This document shows, piece by piece, positions 35,808 through 45,744 of a stretch of 64,000 nt of DNA. The position numbers and the translations under genes were made by a program. The notes beneath the pieces are model-generated. The model saw nothing but the letters and a program-made list of their open reading frames with translations, did not search any database and was not told the DNA's origin. Each line of letters starts with the position of its first letter. The stretch's first letter is position 1. Source of the stretch: Bacteroidota bacterium (GTDB taxonomy: Bacteria > Bacteroidota > Bacteroidia > Chitinophagales > Saprospiraceae); contig CAUJEY010000132.1 of the NCBI GenBank assembly GCA_963169325.1, forward strand, positions 1-64,000, written 5' to 3'.

Positions 35808-38492
35808 ATGAAGCCTTTTCTGCTACTCCCTGCCATACTATGGCTCCTCCCAAACCTGTTTGCCCAAACCGCCCTGAAACCTTCCTTCCCTAAGTCGCCG
35901 GCCGAGATCGTCAAAAAACAATACCTCACCCGGCCCGCCGGCGACAACGCTATCGAATTTGATGGTATCCCCGACGAACCGGCCTGGGAAAAAGTAGACT
36001 GGGGCGGCGATTTTATTCAGTATCAGCCACATGAAGGCACGCCACCCCACCAACCCTCTCAATTCAAAATTCTATACGACGACAAATATTTGCTGATCGC
36101 CTACCGCGCTTTCGACGAGTCGCCCGACAGCATTGTGCAACGCATGAGCCGCCGCGACGAATTCCCGGGCGATTGGATGGAAATCAATATCGACTCCTAC
36201 CACGACCTGCGCACCGCTTTTTCGTTCACCCTTTCCGTGAGCGGCGTCAAAGGCGACGAATTCGTGTCGGACAACGGCAACAACTGGGACACCAACTGGA
36301 ACCCCATCTGGCACGCCAAAACCAACGTAGACAGCCTGGGTTGGACGGCAGAGGTAAAAATTCCGTTCAGCCAGTTGCGCTACGGCAACCAGTCCGAACC
36401 GGTATGGGGTATTCAGGTGATGCGGCGTATTTTCCGGAAAGAAGAACGCTCCACCTGGCAATATATCCCGCAGAACGCGGGCGGCTGGGTCAGTGGCTAC
36501 GGCGAACTGCACGGCCTGCGCAACCTGCCCACCAAAAATCAGGTGGAACTGGCCCCTTACGTGGTCGCCCAAACGGAACGGTCGGAAAAACAGGAAGGCA
36601 ACCCCTATGCCGACGGCTCTAAAAATCGCCTGAACGTCGGCCTCGACGGCAAACTGGCCGTCACGCGCGACCTGATCCTCGACTTTACCATCAACCCCGA
36701 TTTCGGACAAGTGGAGGCCGACCCCGGCGCTGTGCGTCTCGACGGGTACCAGGTGTTTTTCGAAGAACGCCGGCCTTTTTTTATGGAAAGCCGTAACCTC
36801 TTTGATTACCGGCTGACCGGTTCGGAAGCGGGCGGTGACTACGACTCAGATTTACTCTTCTATTCCCGCAGGATCGGTGGCGCACCACATACATCACCCA
36901 ACCTGAAAGCCGGCGAATTCGCCGATGTGCCGCAAAGAACTTCTATTCTGGGTGCGGCAAAATTCAGCGGCAAAACCAAAAAGGGCTGGTCCATCGGCAT
37001 CCTTGAAAGCGTCACCCAACGCGAGATGGCCACGATCGACTTCAATGGCGAGCGACGGGAAGAATTGGTGGAACCCGCGACCAATTATTTTGTCGGAAGA
37101 CTACTCAAGGATTTCGATCAGGGTAACACCATCGTCGGTGGCATTTTAACGGCCGTCAACCGCGAAAACGGCATCGATTGGATGCACCGGAGCGCTTACT
37201 CCGGCGGACTTGATTTCCAGCGTTTTTGGAAAAACCGCTGGTGGTATGTCAAAGCAAACGCGCAGTTCAGCCACGTCGAAGGAAGTGAACAGGCTATTTC
37301 GGAAACACAAACCGGGTTCACACACCTTTTCCAACGCCCCAACGCCCGGCATCTTTCGGTGGACAACACCCGAACGTCGCTCACCGGCACGGGCGGAACC
37401 TTCAAAATCGGAAAAATCGGCGGCAAGCCCGACAGCCTCGGCGGGGTGTTCAAGTTCGAATCGGGCATCACCTGGCGGTCCCCGGAACTCGAACTCAACG
37501 ATATCGGCTTTTTGCAGGCTGCCGACGAAATCAACCATTTTGCCTGGGCCGGCTACCAGATTCAAAAGCCATTTTCCATTTTCCGTAATGCCCGGGTTAA
37601 TTACAACCATTGGGCACGCTGGGATTTTGGCGGACAGTTTTTGTATTCGGCGCTCAATACCAATATACACGGCTGGTTTAAAAACAATTGGCGCCTCGGC
37701 ACCGGCCTCACCTGGAATCCGCTCGAGATTTCCAACAATGCCCTTCGGGGCGGCTCTTCGCTGCGCAAACCGCCGGGTCTGGGCAATTTCGTTTATCTGG
37801 AAACCGATAGCCGGAAAAAAGTTTTCTTTTTTGCCAATACGTTTTTTGCCTGGGGCTTTGATAAAACGGTCCGGGTGCAGGAATTTTCTACCGGTTTGAC
37901 CGTACAACCGCTCGATGCCCTGCGCTTCAGCCTTTATCCGGGATACAGCCGGGCCTGGCGAAAACAGGACCAATTTGTGGCACAAACCAGTTTCGAGGGA
38001 GCGCAGCGCGTGATCGTCAGCGAAGTGGAGCAACGCAGTTTTTCGCTCACGACCCGCCTGAATTACAATATCACGCCCGACCTGACTATCCAATACTACG
38101 CCCAACCCTTCATTTTCAGGGCCCGGTATCAGCACTTCGGCCACGTGACCGATCCGCTCCACAAACAATACGATGACCGCTTCCACCGCTACGATGCGCA
38201 GCAACTGACCGGCACGGGCGACAGTTATTCCGTGGACGAAAACCGCGACGGGGCGCCGGACTATTCGTTCGACACCCCCGATTTTAATTTTATCCAGTTT
38301 CGTTCAAATCTTGTGGTGCGCTGGGAATACATTCCCGGTTCGGAAGTATTTCTCGTATGGTCGCAGGGCAGCACCCCGGATGCCTTCGGCGACCTCGAAA
38401 CGCCACTGGTGCGGAGCCTGTTCGATAACGTGTTTGAACAACGGCCGCAGAATATTTTTTTGGTGAAATTTACATACCGGTTTTTGCTGTGA
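35808..38492 (+). CDS. DUF5916 protein with N-terminal carbohydrate-binding-like domain
   Basis: An 894-residue exported protein from ATG 35808 (MKPFLLLPAILWLLPNLFAQ signal peptide); the ORF-track start lies 23 codons upstream and lacks sense. Residues ~35-230 resemble a CBM9-like beta-sandwich (FDGIPDEPAWEKVDW..DDKYLLIAYRAFDESPDSI). The remainder is the DUF5916 region, with family hallmarks FTINPDFGQVEADPGAVRLDGYQVFFEERRPFF near 300 and many amphipathic strands to a C-terminal aromatic (FTYRFLL), consistent with an outer-membrane barrel. The function is unknown; such proteins are often found with peptidases or transport genes. Confidence 0.85.
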   Translation: MKPFLLLPAILWLLPNLFAQTALKPSFPKSPAEIVKKQYLTRPAGDNAIEFDGIPDEPAWEKVDWGGDFIQYQPHEGTPPHQPSQFKILYDDKYLLIAYRAFDESPDSIVQRMSRRDEFPGDWMEINIDSYHDLRTAFSFTLSVSGVKGDEFVSDNGNNWDTNWNPIWHAKTNVDSLGWTAEVKIPFSQLRYGNQSEPVWGIQVMRRIFRKEERSTWQYIPQNAGGWVSGYGELHGLRNLPTKNQVELAPYVVAQTERSEKQEGNPYADGSKNRLNVGLDGKLAVTRDLILDFTINPDFGQVEADPGAVRLDGYQVFFEERRPFFMESRNLFDYRLTGSEAGGDYDSDLLFYSRRIGGAPHTSPNLKAGEFADVPQRTSILGAAKFSGKTKKGWSIGILESVTQREMATIDFNGERREELVEPATNYFVGRLLKDFDQGNTIVGGILTAVNRENGIDWMHRSAYSGGLDFQRFWKNRWWYVKANAQFSHVEGSEQAISETQTGFTHLFQRPNARHLSVDNTRTSLTGTGGTFKIGKIGGKPDSLGGVFKFESGITWRSPELELNDIGFLQAADEINHFAWAGYQIQKPFSIFRNARVNYNHWARWDFGGQFLYSALNTNIHGWFKNNWRLGTGLTWNPLEISNNALRGGSSLRKPPGLGNFVYLETDSRKKVFFFANTFFAWGFDKTVRVQEFSTGLTVQPLDALRFSLYPGYSRAWRKQDQFVAQTSFEGAQRVIVSEVEQRSFSLTTRLNYNITPDLTIQYYAQPFIFRARYQHFGHVTDPLHKQYDDRFHRYDAQQLTGTGDSYSVDENRDGAPDYSFDTPDFNFIQFRSNLVVRWEYIPGSEVFLVWSQGSTPDAFGDLETPLVRSLFDNVFEQRPQNIFLVKFTYRFLL

Positions 38493-38538
38493 ACGCACTG
38501 ACTCGCGCTTTAGCCAGGCCAATAATATAGCCATCAAC

Positions 38539-39783
38539 TTACCGGTCTTCTTCGCTTTTCACAACCGACAAAACCACCCCTTCCCGCAACCGTGTCTCCA
38601 GGGTATCGCCCGGCGCCAGGGCATCGGCGGACGTCAGCACCTTTCCATTTTTCAGGGTCAAACTGAATCCCCGCCGAAGTGCCGCTTCGGGGTGCAGGGC
38701 GGCGCAAAATGTTTCAGCCTGGTCCAGTTGCCGGACGGCGCCCAGCAAACGCCGGCGAACCAGCGCCGGCAAGGCATCGGCCAGGTGATCGATCTGCTGA
38801 CGTGCCGAGCGGGTCAGGCCTTGCGCGCCCCAATGCGCGGCGCCTTCCAGGTTATTCAATTCCAGAGTTTTGACCTTCAGGTGATGGTCCGCGTTTTCAC
38901 GGACATGGCCGGCTACGCGCAGCACATTATTTTCAAAAAACAGGTTGTGCTGGATCAGGAAATCGGCCACGGCAGTCGGGGTTTTGAGCGCCGTGTGCGC
39001 CACCAGGTCGAGCACGGATTCGTCCACGTCGTGCCCGATGCCGGTAATTACCGGTAGGGGAAGCCCGGCCGCGGTTTTGCACAAGGCCAACCGGTCGAAA
39101 GCAGCCAGGTCGAGCCGGGCGCCGCCGCCGCGCAGGATAACGGCGCAGTCGAAACGGTGGCGTTGCGCGGCGATGGAATCGAGAGCGGCAATCAGTTCTG
39201 TTTCTGCATTATTGCCCTGCACGGCAGCCGAAAACAACCGGCAATGAAACCGGAATCCGAACGGGTTGGCGGCTAATTGCTCCCGAAAGTCCTGAAAACC
39301 GGCGGCGCCCTCCGAGCTCACCACGGCTACGCGCTGCAATACGGCCGGCAAAGGGAGGGCGCGGTTGCGCTCCAGCAAACCGAGATTGCGCAGGGTTTCG
39401 ATAGTTTGCCGGCGCTGGAGTTCGAGTTGACCGAAGGTATAGGCGGGATCCACGTCCGAGATCAGCAGTTTCAGCCCGTAGCGCTCGTGAAAATCTACCC
39501 GTACCAACATACGCACTTCACAGCCTTCCCGCAACACCTCGTCGAGGGCGAGGCCTTGGGCCAGGCGCAATTTCTGGTAGTCGCGCTGCCACACCACGGC
39601 CTGCGCCTGCGCCACGATGTCGGGGTCGGTGTCCGCGCCTTTTTGCACTACATTCAGGTACAGGTGCCCACGCGAACGGCTGATTTGGGCAATTTCCGCC
39701 GTGATCCACAGCGCTTCTGGGTAGTTGAGCGCCAACACGCGGCGGATATGTTCGTAGAGGTCGAAGAGCGTATATGTCTGCAT
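38539..39783 (-). CDS. xseA: Exodeoxyribonuclease VII large subunit
   Basis: Catalytic subunit of the single-strand-specific exonuclease VII. The 414-residue protein shows the N-terminal OB fold (ALWITAEIAQISRSRGHLYLNV), the catalytic domain with VVSSEGAAGFQDF, VILRGGGARLDLAAFD and ITGIGHDVDESVLDLVAHTALKTPTAVADFLI, then a C-terminal coiled-coil and the small-subunit-binding end. No xseB is seen next to it, although short ORFs could be missed. The ATG sits eight bases after a TAACCAGCAACCCTCCAACC-type repeat. Confidence 0.93.
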   Translation of the reverse strand: MQTYTLFDLYEHIRRVLALNYPEALWITAEIAQISRSRGHLYLNVVQKGADTDPDIVAQAQAVVWQRDYQKLRLAQGLALDEVLREGCEVRMLVRVDFHERYGLKLLISDVDPAYTFGQLELQRRQTIETLRNLGLLERNRALPLPAVLQRVAVVSSEGAAGFQDFREQLAANPFGFRFHCRLFSAAVQGNNAETELIAALDSIAAQRHRFDCAVILRGGGARLDLAAFDRLALCKTAAGLPLPVITGIGHDVDESVLDLVAHTALKTPTAVADFLIQHNLFFENNVLRVAGHVRENADHHLKVKTLELNNLEGAAHWGAQGLTRSARQQIDHLADALPALVRRRLLGAVRQLDQAETFCAALHPEAALRRGFSLTLKNGKVLTSADALAPGDTLETRLREGVVLSVVKSEEDR

Positions 39784-39791
39784 TTTCAGGC

Positions 39792-39830
39792 GGGTTGCTG
39801 GTTGGAGGGTTGCTGGTTAGAGGGTTAGGG
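39792..39830 (-). repeat. CAACCAGCAACCCTC-type repeat upstream of xseA
   Basis: Two and a half copies of a ~15-bp unit related to CTTCAAACCAGAAAC, in the sense orientation of xseA and eight bases before its start codon. Confidence 0.85.
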
Positions 39831-39835
39831 GCGCA

Positions 39836-40432
39836 TCAATCCCGTTTTTCTTTAAAGGTAAAATCGCCGGTAAATCGAATTGTGAAGCCGTTTATCGGGT
39901 TTGAAATATTACTCACCAACAGCACATACCGTTCGCCGGTTTTTACCGCGGCCGGTTTAAGCCAGTTATTATCCCCACGATCGGAGCATCCGGCATCTTC
40001 TGTGAGATCCTTTTCTTTGTCGCGCAGCCCGGTTGGGCCCATGCAGGGGCTTTTTGAGCCCTTTGAATCGCCCGCCGCCATACAGCGCACAATCGTTTTG
40101 TCTTTGCAGCCACCGGTTGCGGGGATTTGAAACAACACAAAATCATAATCATCGTCGATACTGTCGGGCTTGATGGTGAAGCGCAAGTTACCCGGTTGAT
40201 CGATCCCGAAACTGATCCAGGTAGAGTTTTCTTCGGCCTGCCCGAAATTTTCGCCGTTCATAAAGCAGGGGATAAGTCCGGCTTCTTCGCGGTCATGGCC
40301 TTCTCCGTAAGCCGCGACAAAATGGTTGTAATAATTGGTGCCGATCCAAAAGGCGGAATCACAATCGGCATGGTTTTGCGCCAGGCTGGGGTTGGCTGCA
40401 TACAGGCAGCAGAAAAGGGGCAAGTATTTCAT
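39836..40432 (-). CDS. Small secreted protein of unknown function
   Basis: A 198-residue exported protein from ATG 40432 (MKYLPLFCCLYAANPSLAQ signal peptide). The mature part looks like a beta-sandwich seen in Bacteroidota extracellular proteins: STWISFGIDQPGNLRFTIKPD, DDYDFVLFQIP and GERYVLLVSNISNPINGFTIRFTGDF, resembling the pre-peptidase C-terminal or cell-surface jelly-roll type. There are several cysteines (CKDKTIVRC, CSDRG). No T9SS signal is visible. Divergent from the BNR protein with an ~80 bp gap. Confidence 0.7.
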   Translation of the reverse strand: MKYLPLFCCLYAANPSLAQNHADCDSAFWIGTNYYNHFVAAYGEGHDREEAGLIPCFMNGENFGQAEENSTWISFGIDQPGNLRFTIKPDSIDDDYDFVLFQIPATGGCKDKTIVRCMAAGDSKGSKSPCMGPTGLRDKEKDLTEDAGCSDRGDNNWLKPAAVKTGERYVLLVSNISNPINGFTIRFTGDFTFKEKRD

Positions 40433-40514
40433 TATTTGTATGGAATTTTCATTTCTCCACAAACTTCGGCTAAAGCGGATGAAACGCCGCTCAAAACTGC
40501 CGTATTTTTACCCC

Positions 40515-43500
40515 ATGAATATAAAATCAACCCTCGCCCTTCTCCTTAACCTCTTTTTCCTCGCCCTCCTCCCCGCCCAGGAAAACGTAGGTTGGAAACG
40601 TTTCCTTTTCCAGGAAAACGCCAACTACCACACCATTTGCAGCGAAGTAGAACGTTATTTCGAAACGCAAAAACGCGCGCCCGAGCCCGAGGACGCGGAA
40701 TTTAACTGGAAAGACGAAGGCTCCGAATACAACCAGTTTATGCGCTGGAAATGGTTTTGGTCGTCCCGCATCAACGCCGACGGCAGTTTCCCGGACATTC
40801 GCGGCATTGCCACGTTGCGCGAAGGGCCGGACACGCAAAAAAAAGCCGCGGACCGCGGCGGCTCCGGCACTTCCTGCGGCTGGGAACTGATCTCTCAAAA
40901 CACCTGCACCGGCGGTTACAACGGCATGGGGCGCACCACCGCCATCGCCTTTCACCCCACCGATCCGAAGATTTACTACGTCGGCTCGCCCAATGGAGGC
41001 ATCTGGAAAACGACGGACGGCGGCGATTCGTACCAACCCATCAGCGAAGGGCTGCCCTATAACGGCGCCTCCAATATCCTCGTGGATTACAACAACCCCA
41101 ATGTGCTGTATGCGTCCAACGGCGACCACTCGGGCTGGTGGACGTACAGCACCGGCATATACAAATCCGTCGACGCCGGCGTCACCTGGTTTCCCACGGG
41201 ACTCAACTGGTCGCTGACGCAAAATGTGGCCGTACTGAGCGCCGCCATGGACCCGCAAAACCCAGCCGTACTGCTCGTAGCCGCCAGCAACGGCCTCTGG
41301 CGCACCGCCGATGGCGGTGGCAACTGGACCAAAGTGCGCGACGGCTTTTACTCCGACGTGGAATTTCGCCCCGGCGACGGCTCCGTTGCCTACGCGGCGC
41401 TGCACGATTACTGGGGCGTGAGCCAGATTTACCAGTCGGTAAACGGCGGCCTGAACTGGTCGCAACGCAGCGACTTTTCCTTCCCCCACAACTGGATCAG
41501 GCTATCCGTCAGCCCGGCCGATCCCAAACTGCTGTCCGCCGTTTGTATCTACGACGGCAACCGGAAATTTTACCTGTCCACCGATAACGGCGCCGACCTC
41601 ACTTACCGCTCCGACTGCCCGGAAAGCGATATCCTGATGTGCTCGCCGGCCAACCCCAACGTCATCTACTGCGGCGCCGTCAATGCCTACCGCTCCAACG
41701 ACCAGGGCGCCAGCTGGGTAAAAATTTCGCACTGGCACGGCGGCCAGCCGGAGCCGGAAATTCACGCCGACCAGCGCAATATTTCCTTCCAGCCCGGTAC
41801 CAACCGCATCTTTTTCTGCAACGACGGTGGCATTTACGCCTACGACGAACCCGCCCAAACCTGGCAGGAACGCTCCAACGGCCTGTTGATCACTCAATTC
41901 TACCGGATTGCCGTGTCGCAAACCGATGAAATGTTTATGATCGGCGGCACCCAGGACAACGGCGGCCGCAAACGTGTGGGCGCCGGCGAATGGGAATCCA
42001 CCAACGGCGGCGACGCTATGGAAGTGGCAATCGACTACACCGACCCCAATATCCTGTACACCACCTATATCAACGGCCAACTCTACCGCTCCATGGACGG
42101 CTGGGTGAACGACGTATACTACCGCATTAGCGACAACCTGCCCGGCCAAACGCCTGACCACGACCTCTCCGGCGCCTGGGTGTCGCCCTACCAGATCGAC
42201 CCGCTGAACCCCAACGTGCTGGTGCTCGGCTATGCCAACGTGTACCGCACCACCAACCGGGGCGTCACCTGGACGCAGATCAGCAATAACCTGATCGGCA
42301 CCGTGGGGGCAAAACTGGAAGCGCTGACCATCGCGCCGTCCAATTCAAATATCATTTATGCTGCTTACAGCAACAAACTATACAAAACCACTAACTTAGG
42401 CGGAAACTGGACGACCACCACCACACCCGGCGACGCGCCCATCACCTCCATCACCGTGCATCCGCAAAACCCCGATATCGTATATATCACCCGCGGATCA
42501 TACAATGCCGGTTCCAAAGTTTTTCGTTCCGACAACGGCGGCGGCAGCTGGATCAATGTTTCCGGCTCCCTCCCCAACGTGCCCACCAACTGCCTATACC
42601 TCGATGTGGCCGCCGACGGCACTTTCCTGCTTTTTACGGGCAACGACCTCGGCGTCTGGTTTCGCAGCAGCACCATGACCGATTGGCGCAGCTTCAACCA
42701 AAACCTGCCCGTCACCATCGTAAGCGACCTGGAATTGCAGCGCTCGTCGCGCAAACTGCGCGCCGGCACCTACGGGCGCGGCATCTGGGAGTATGATATA
42801 AACCATTTGCCTGCGGCAAATTTTGCGATTTGTACCGGCGAAAGCCGCGCAAAAATCTGCCTGCCGCAAACATTCTCCACCACCATCGATGCCAATGCCT
42901 GGCAGGACCTGAACGGCCCCATCAACCTGTCGGTCGGCAACTTGCCCAATGGCGCGAAAGCCACGCTCAGTGCGGCGACGCTCCAGCCGGACGGCAGCGC
43001 CACCATTACGCTCGACCTGCCGGCGGGCACTGCCGAGGGTGAGTACCCGGTTGCGATTTACGGCACGGCCGGCGGCGATACCGCCCTGGCTTTTATTCGC
43101 CTGATCTTGGTTTCCAACGACTTTTCTGCGCTAACGCCCACGGCGCCCGCCAATGGCGGCTCCGGCGTCAGCCCCTTTCCTGTGCTGCACTGGAACAGCG
43201 TACCCGACGCTGACCGCTATGAATTGCAACTGGCTACCAGCCCGGTGTTCGATGCCGGTTCGATCGTACAGGCTTATACTAATTTGACTAAAGATTCCCT
43301 GCAGTGGACCGTCGCCCTCGACGAAGGCCGTGTGTACTACTGGCGCATCCGGCCGGTAAATGAATGCGGCGCAGCCGCCTGGGCCGATCCGTTTGTTTTT
43401 GTCACGGCTTCCAAAACCTGCCTCCCCGCCACGGCCACCGGGTTGCCAATAAATATCACGGCTAACGGAACGCCCACTATTGAATCTAAAATCACCGTGG

Positions 43501-44465
43501 CCGCCAACGGCCCGATCAGCGAACTAAAGGTTAAAAATTTTGAAGGGAACCACCAGTTTTTCAAAGACCTGGAGGTGCATCTCATCAGCCCTACCGGCAC
43601 TGAGGTGTTGTTGTTTAAAAACAAATGCGCCAGTTACAGCGGCGGTTTCAAACTCGGCTTCGACGATGCCGCCCCGCAGGCTTTCGGTTGTCCGCCCCCG
43701 CAAAACAGCAATTACTACCGGGCAGAGGGCCAACTTGGCGCCTTTACCGGCGAAAACGCCGCAGGCGATTGGACGCTGCGCGTAAAAGACAACCAAATCA
43801 GCGGCGGCGGCCAACTCAAGGGCTTTGCGCTGGAATTTTGCTCCACCGTTGCGCTGAATCCACCGTTGATTATCCGGAATAACCTGCTGCAAATTGCCCC
43901 GGGCAATAACACGGTGGTGACCGCCGATTTGCTGAAAGCAGAAGACGCCAATACACCGGCCCCGCAACTCGTCTTTACGTTGGTTACCGCGCCCGAATTC
44001 GGTCAGCTACAGCGCAACTGGGCCGGCGAAATGCAGGTGGGCGAGCAATTCACCCAAGCCGACCTGGACAACGGGGCTATCCGGTATTTCGACTACGGCA
44101 CGCCCAATGCCGGCGACCGTTTTCACTTCAGCGTGACCGACGGCGAAGGTGGCCTTGCGGCAGATGTGTTTCATATTCAGCAGTTTCCATCGGGTACGAA
44201 CGAGCCGGGCAAAGCCTTGTCCTTTATGTTGGCGCCCAATCCCGCGACCGAAACGTTGCGGCTTACCTTGAACGAAGGACTGGATTCGGAGGCACAGGTA
44301 TTGTTGTTCAACCTTTCCGGACAATTAATGCGCAGCCGGACGCTGCCAGCCGGTAGTTTAGCGATGGTGCTGGACGTGGCGGATTTGCCGGAAGGCGTAT
44401 ATCTGGTGACGTTGCAGAGCGGAAATGGAATGGGGGTGAGAAAGGTGGTGAAAGGCAAAATGTAA
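40515..44465 (+). CDS. T9SS-secreted BNR/VPS10-type beta-propeller protein with P-domain
   Basis: A 1316-residue secreted protein from ATG 40515 (signal peptide MNIKSTLALLLNLFFLALLPAQ); the longer ORF-track start adds 60 unlikely residues. Residues ~120-780 form a sortilin/BNR-like propeller with repeated Asp-box segments (GGIWKTTDGGDSY, GIYKSVDAGVTW, GLWRTADGGGNW, KVFRSDNGGGSW). Then come an Fn3-like domain, a proprotein-convertase P-domain (about 1040-1120: HQFFKDLEVHLISPTGTEVLLF, AAGDWTLRVKDN), a cadherin/CSPG-like repeat, and a type A T9SS signal (MLAPNPATETLRLTL..LPEGVYLVTLQSGNG). The function may be glycan or protein binding. The stop codon is embedded in an AAAATGTAAAAGTC repeat. Confidence 0.9.
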   Translation: MNIKSTLALLLNLFFLALLPAQENVGWKRFLFQENANYHTICSEVERYFETQKRAPEPEDAEFNWKDEGSEYNQFMRWKWFWSSRINADGSFPDIRGIATLREGPDTQKKAADRGGSGTSCGWELISQNTCTGGYNGMGRTTAIAFHPTDPKIYYVGSPNGGIWKTTDGGDSYQPISEGLPYNGASNILVDYNNPNVLYASNGDHSGWWTYSTGIYKSVDAGVTWFPTGLNWSLTQNVAVLSAAMDPQNPAVLLVAASNGLWRTADGGGNWTKVRDGFYSDVEFRPGDGSVAYAALHDYWGVSQIYQSVNGGLNWSQRSDFSFPHNWIRLSVSPADPKLLSAVCIYDGNRKFYLSTDNGADLTYRSDCPESDILMCSPANPNVIYCGAVNAYRSNDQGASWVKISHWHGGQPEPEIHADQRNISFQPGTNRIFFCNDGGIYAYDEPAQTWQERSNGLLITQFYRIAVSQTDEMFMIGGTQDNGGRKRVGAGEWESTNGGDAMEVAIDYTDPNILYTTYINGQLYRSMDGWVNDVYYRISDNLPGQTPDHDLSGAWVSPYQIDPLNPNVLVLGYANVYRTTNRGVTWTQISNNLIGTVGAKLEALTIAPSNSNIIYAAYSNKLYKTTNLGGNWTTTTTPGDAPITSITVHPQNPDIVYITRGSYNAGSKVFRSDNGGGSWINVSGSLPNVPTNCLYLDVAADGTFLLFTGNDLGVWFRSSTMTDWRSFNQNLPVTIVSDLELQRSSRKLRAGTYGRGIWEYDINHLPAANFAICTGESRAKICLPQTFSTTIDANAWQDLNGPINLSVGNLPNGAKATLSAATLQPDGSATITLDLPAGTAEGEYPVAIYGTAGGDTALAFIRLILVSNDFSALTPTAPANGGSGVSPFPVLHWNSVPDADRYELQLATSPVFDAGSIVQAYTNLTKDSLQWTVALDEGRVYYWRIRPVNECGAAAWADPFVFVTASKTCLPATATGLPINITANGTPTIESKITVAANGPISELKVKNFEGNHQFFKDLEVHLISPTGTEVLLFKNKCASYSGGFKLGFDDAAPQAFGCPPPQNSNYYRAEGQLGAFTGENAAGDWTLRVKDNQISGGGQLKGFALEFCSTVALNPPLIIRNNLLQIAPGNNTVVTADLLKAEDANTPAPQLVFTLVTAPEFGQLQRNWAGEMQVGEQFTQADLDNGAIRYFDYGTPNAGDRFHFSVTDGEGGLAADVFHIQQFPSGTNEPGKALSFMLAPNPATETLRLTLNEGLDSEAQVLLFNLSGQLMRSRTLPAGSLAMVLDVADLPEGVYLVTLQSGNGMGVRKVVKGKM

Positions 44466-44491
44466 AAGTCAAAAGTCAAAATGTAAAAGGG
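44455..44491 (+). repeat. AAAATGTAAAAGTC repeat at the 3' end of the BNR gene
   Basis: The final codons AAA ATG TAA and the following bases are part of the AGTCAAA/ATGTAAA repeat also found after fusA and after the DUF6089 gene. Confidence 0.75.
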
Positions 44492-44512
44492 CGGGATACG
44501 GCGTGTACCCAG

Positions 44513-44572
44513 CAACCTTCAAACCAGAAACCTTCAAACCATCCAACCTTCAAACCCTCAAACCAGCAACCT
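44513..44572 (+). repeat. CTTCAAACCAGAAACC repeat upstream of the PhyH gene
   Basis: Several degenerate copies of AACCTTCAAACCAGA-type units end five bases before the ATG at 44578. Same family and orientation rule as the copies before mqnD, the pseudouridine synthase and xseA. Confidence 0.9.
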
Positions 44573-44577
44573 TTTTT

Positions 44578-45546
44578 ATGCTGCAACGTTTTTTTCAAAA
44601 ATACACCGGCTTCCTGCGCAGCCTGAAGTTGGCGTACGTCATCAATAATTTGTTGAATTTCAAGCGGCTGCGTCACAACCGCGACCTGTACCGCCGGTAC
44701 GGCCTGCGAAAATCGATTTTCAGTGCCGTTGGCAGCGCCGATTTTCCGCAACATCATCCGGACATCCCCTGGATCGACCGGCCCGATGCTGCCGAGCAGC
44801 TGGAACGACACCCGGCGTTCCTGGCGATGGCGCCTGCCTTGCAAACGCAGGTGCGGCACTTTCTGACGGACGGTTACCTGATCCTGGAAAATTTCTACGG
44901 CGCTTCCGAAACGGATGCCCTTAACACCGAGGTGAATCACCTGTTGGAAGCGGGTAAGGCGGGATTCAACTACACCGGCCGAAAAATTTTCAACATCCAC
45001 GAACAAAGCCGGCTGGCGAACGACCGGTTTTTCCGGCGCCCGGAACTCCTGCAACTGTTGTCTTTTTTGCTGGGCAAACCGGTTATTCCATTCCAATCGC
45101 TCAGTTTTGTGCAGGGCAGCGAACAACGCGCGCACTCCGATTCCATCCACATGACCACCGAACCGCCGGGCTACCTGATCGCTACCTGGACGGCCCTGGA
45201 AGACTGTACGGAAGACGGCGGCCCGCTATTTTATTACCCCGGCAGCCACCGCCTGCCATATGTGATGACGCCGGATTACGACTCCGGCAATACCGCGCTC
45301 ACGATCGGCAACAACAGCAACCGCCGCTATGAGGACAAGATCGAAAGCCTGATCCGGGAACGCCGCCTGGAGAAAAAACTATTTCTGGCCCGCCGGGGCG
45401 ACGTGCTCATCTGGCACGCCAATCTGTTGCACGGTGGAAGCGCCATTGGCCGGCCCGGCGCTACGCGACGCAGTATCGTCTGCCACTATTTTGCGGAGGA
45501 AGTGATTTGTTACCACGAGATGTCGCAACGGCCGGCGCTGATTTAA
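44578..45546 (+). CDS. Phytanoyl-CoA dioxygenase (PhyH) family protein
   Basis: Non-heme Fe(II)/2-oxoglutarate oxygenase, 322 residues from ATG 44578. The ORF-track start (MYPATFKPETFKPSNLQT) translates the upstream repeat and is rejected. The iron facial triad is visible as HSD (in QRAHSDSIHM, near 185) and the distal His in IWHANLLHGGS near 285, followed by the 2OG-binding Arg region TRRSIVCHYF. The substrate is unknown; relatives hydroxylate lipids or small metabolites. The gene stands alone between two secretome genes. Confidence 0.85.
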   Translation: MLQRFFQKYTGFLRSLKLAYVINNLLNFKRLRHNRDLYRRYGLRKSIFSAVGSADFPQHHPDIPWIDRPDAAEQLERHPAFLAMAPALQTQVRHFLTDGYLILENFYGASETDALNTEVNHLLEAGKAGFNYTGRKIFNIHEQSRLANDRFFRRPELLQLLSFLLGKPVIPFQSLSFVQGSEQRAHSDSIHMTTEPPGYLIATWTALEDCTEDGGPLFYYPGSHRLPYVMTPDYDSGNTALTIGNNSNRRYEDKIESLIRERRLEKKLFLARRGDVLIWHANLLHGGSAIGRPGATRRSIVCHYFAEEVICYHEMSQRPALI

Positions 45547-45642
45547 GCGTTTTAATTCCATACTTTTTTATACCAACAGCACGCAAACAGGCGTTTACCC
45601 CGGAAAATCCATCCCGCCTGCTGTGTTTGGGCAAAACCTGCC

Positions 45643-45650
45643 TACCTTTG
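45643..45650 (+). promoter_or_regulatory. -7 promoter element (TACCTTTG) of the DUF6089 gene
   Basis: Exact TAnnTTTG match 95 bp upstream of the ATG at 45745, giving a leader of roughly 85 bases. A -33 TTG is not at standard spacing. Confidence 0.5.
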
Positions 45651-45744
45651 CGCACGTTTTTTAAAGAAAACAAATCCGCAACGCCAACTTACTCCCGCCC
45701 GGCGCGGGAAAGGGAAACGCCGCGGCTTTTTCATTCCGGAAACT

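Noticed and set aside
37146-38204. 352-residue minus-strand ORF within the DUF5916 gene
   Set aside because: Antisense shadow; no recognisable motif, while the plus strand carries family signatures.
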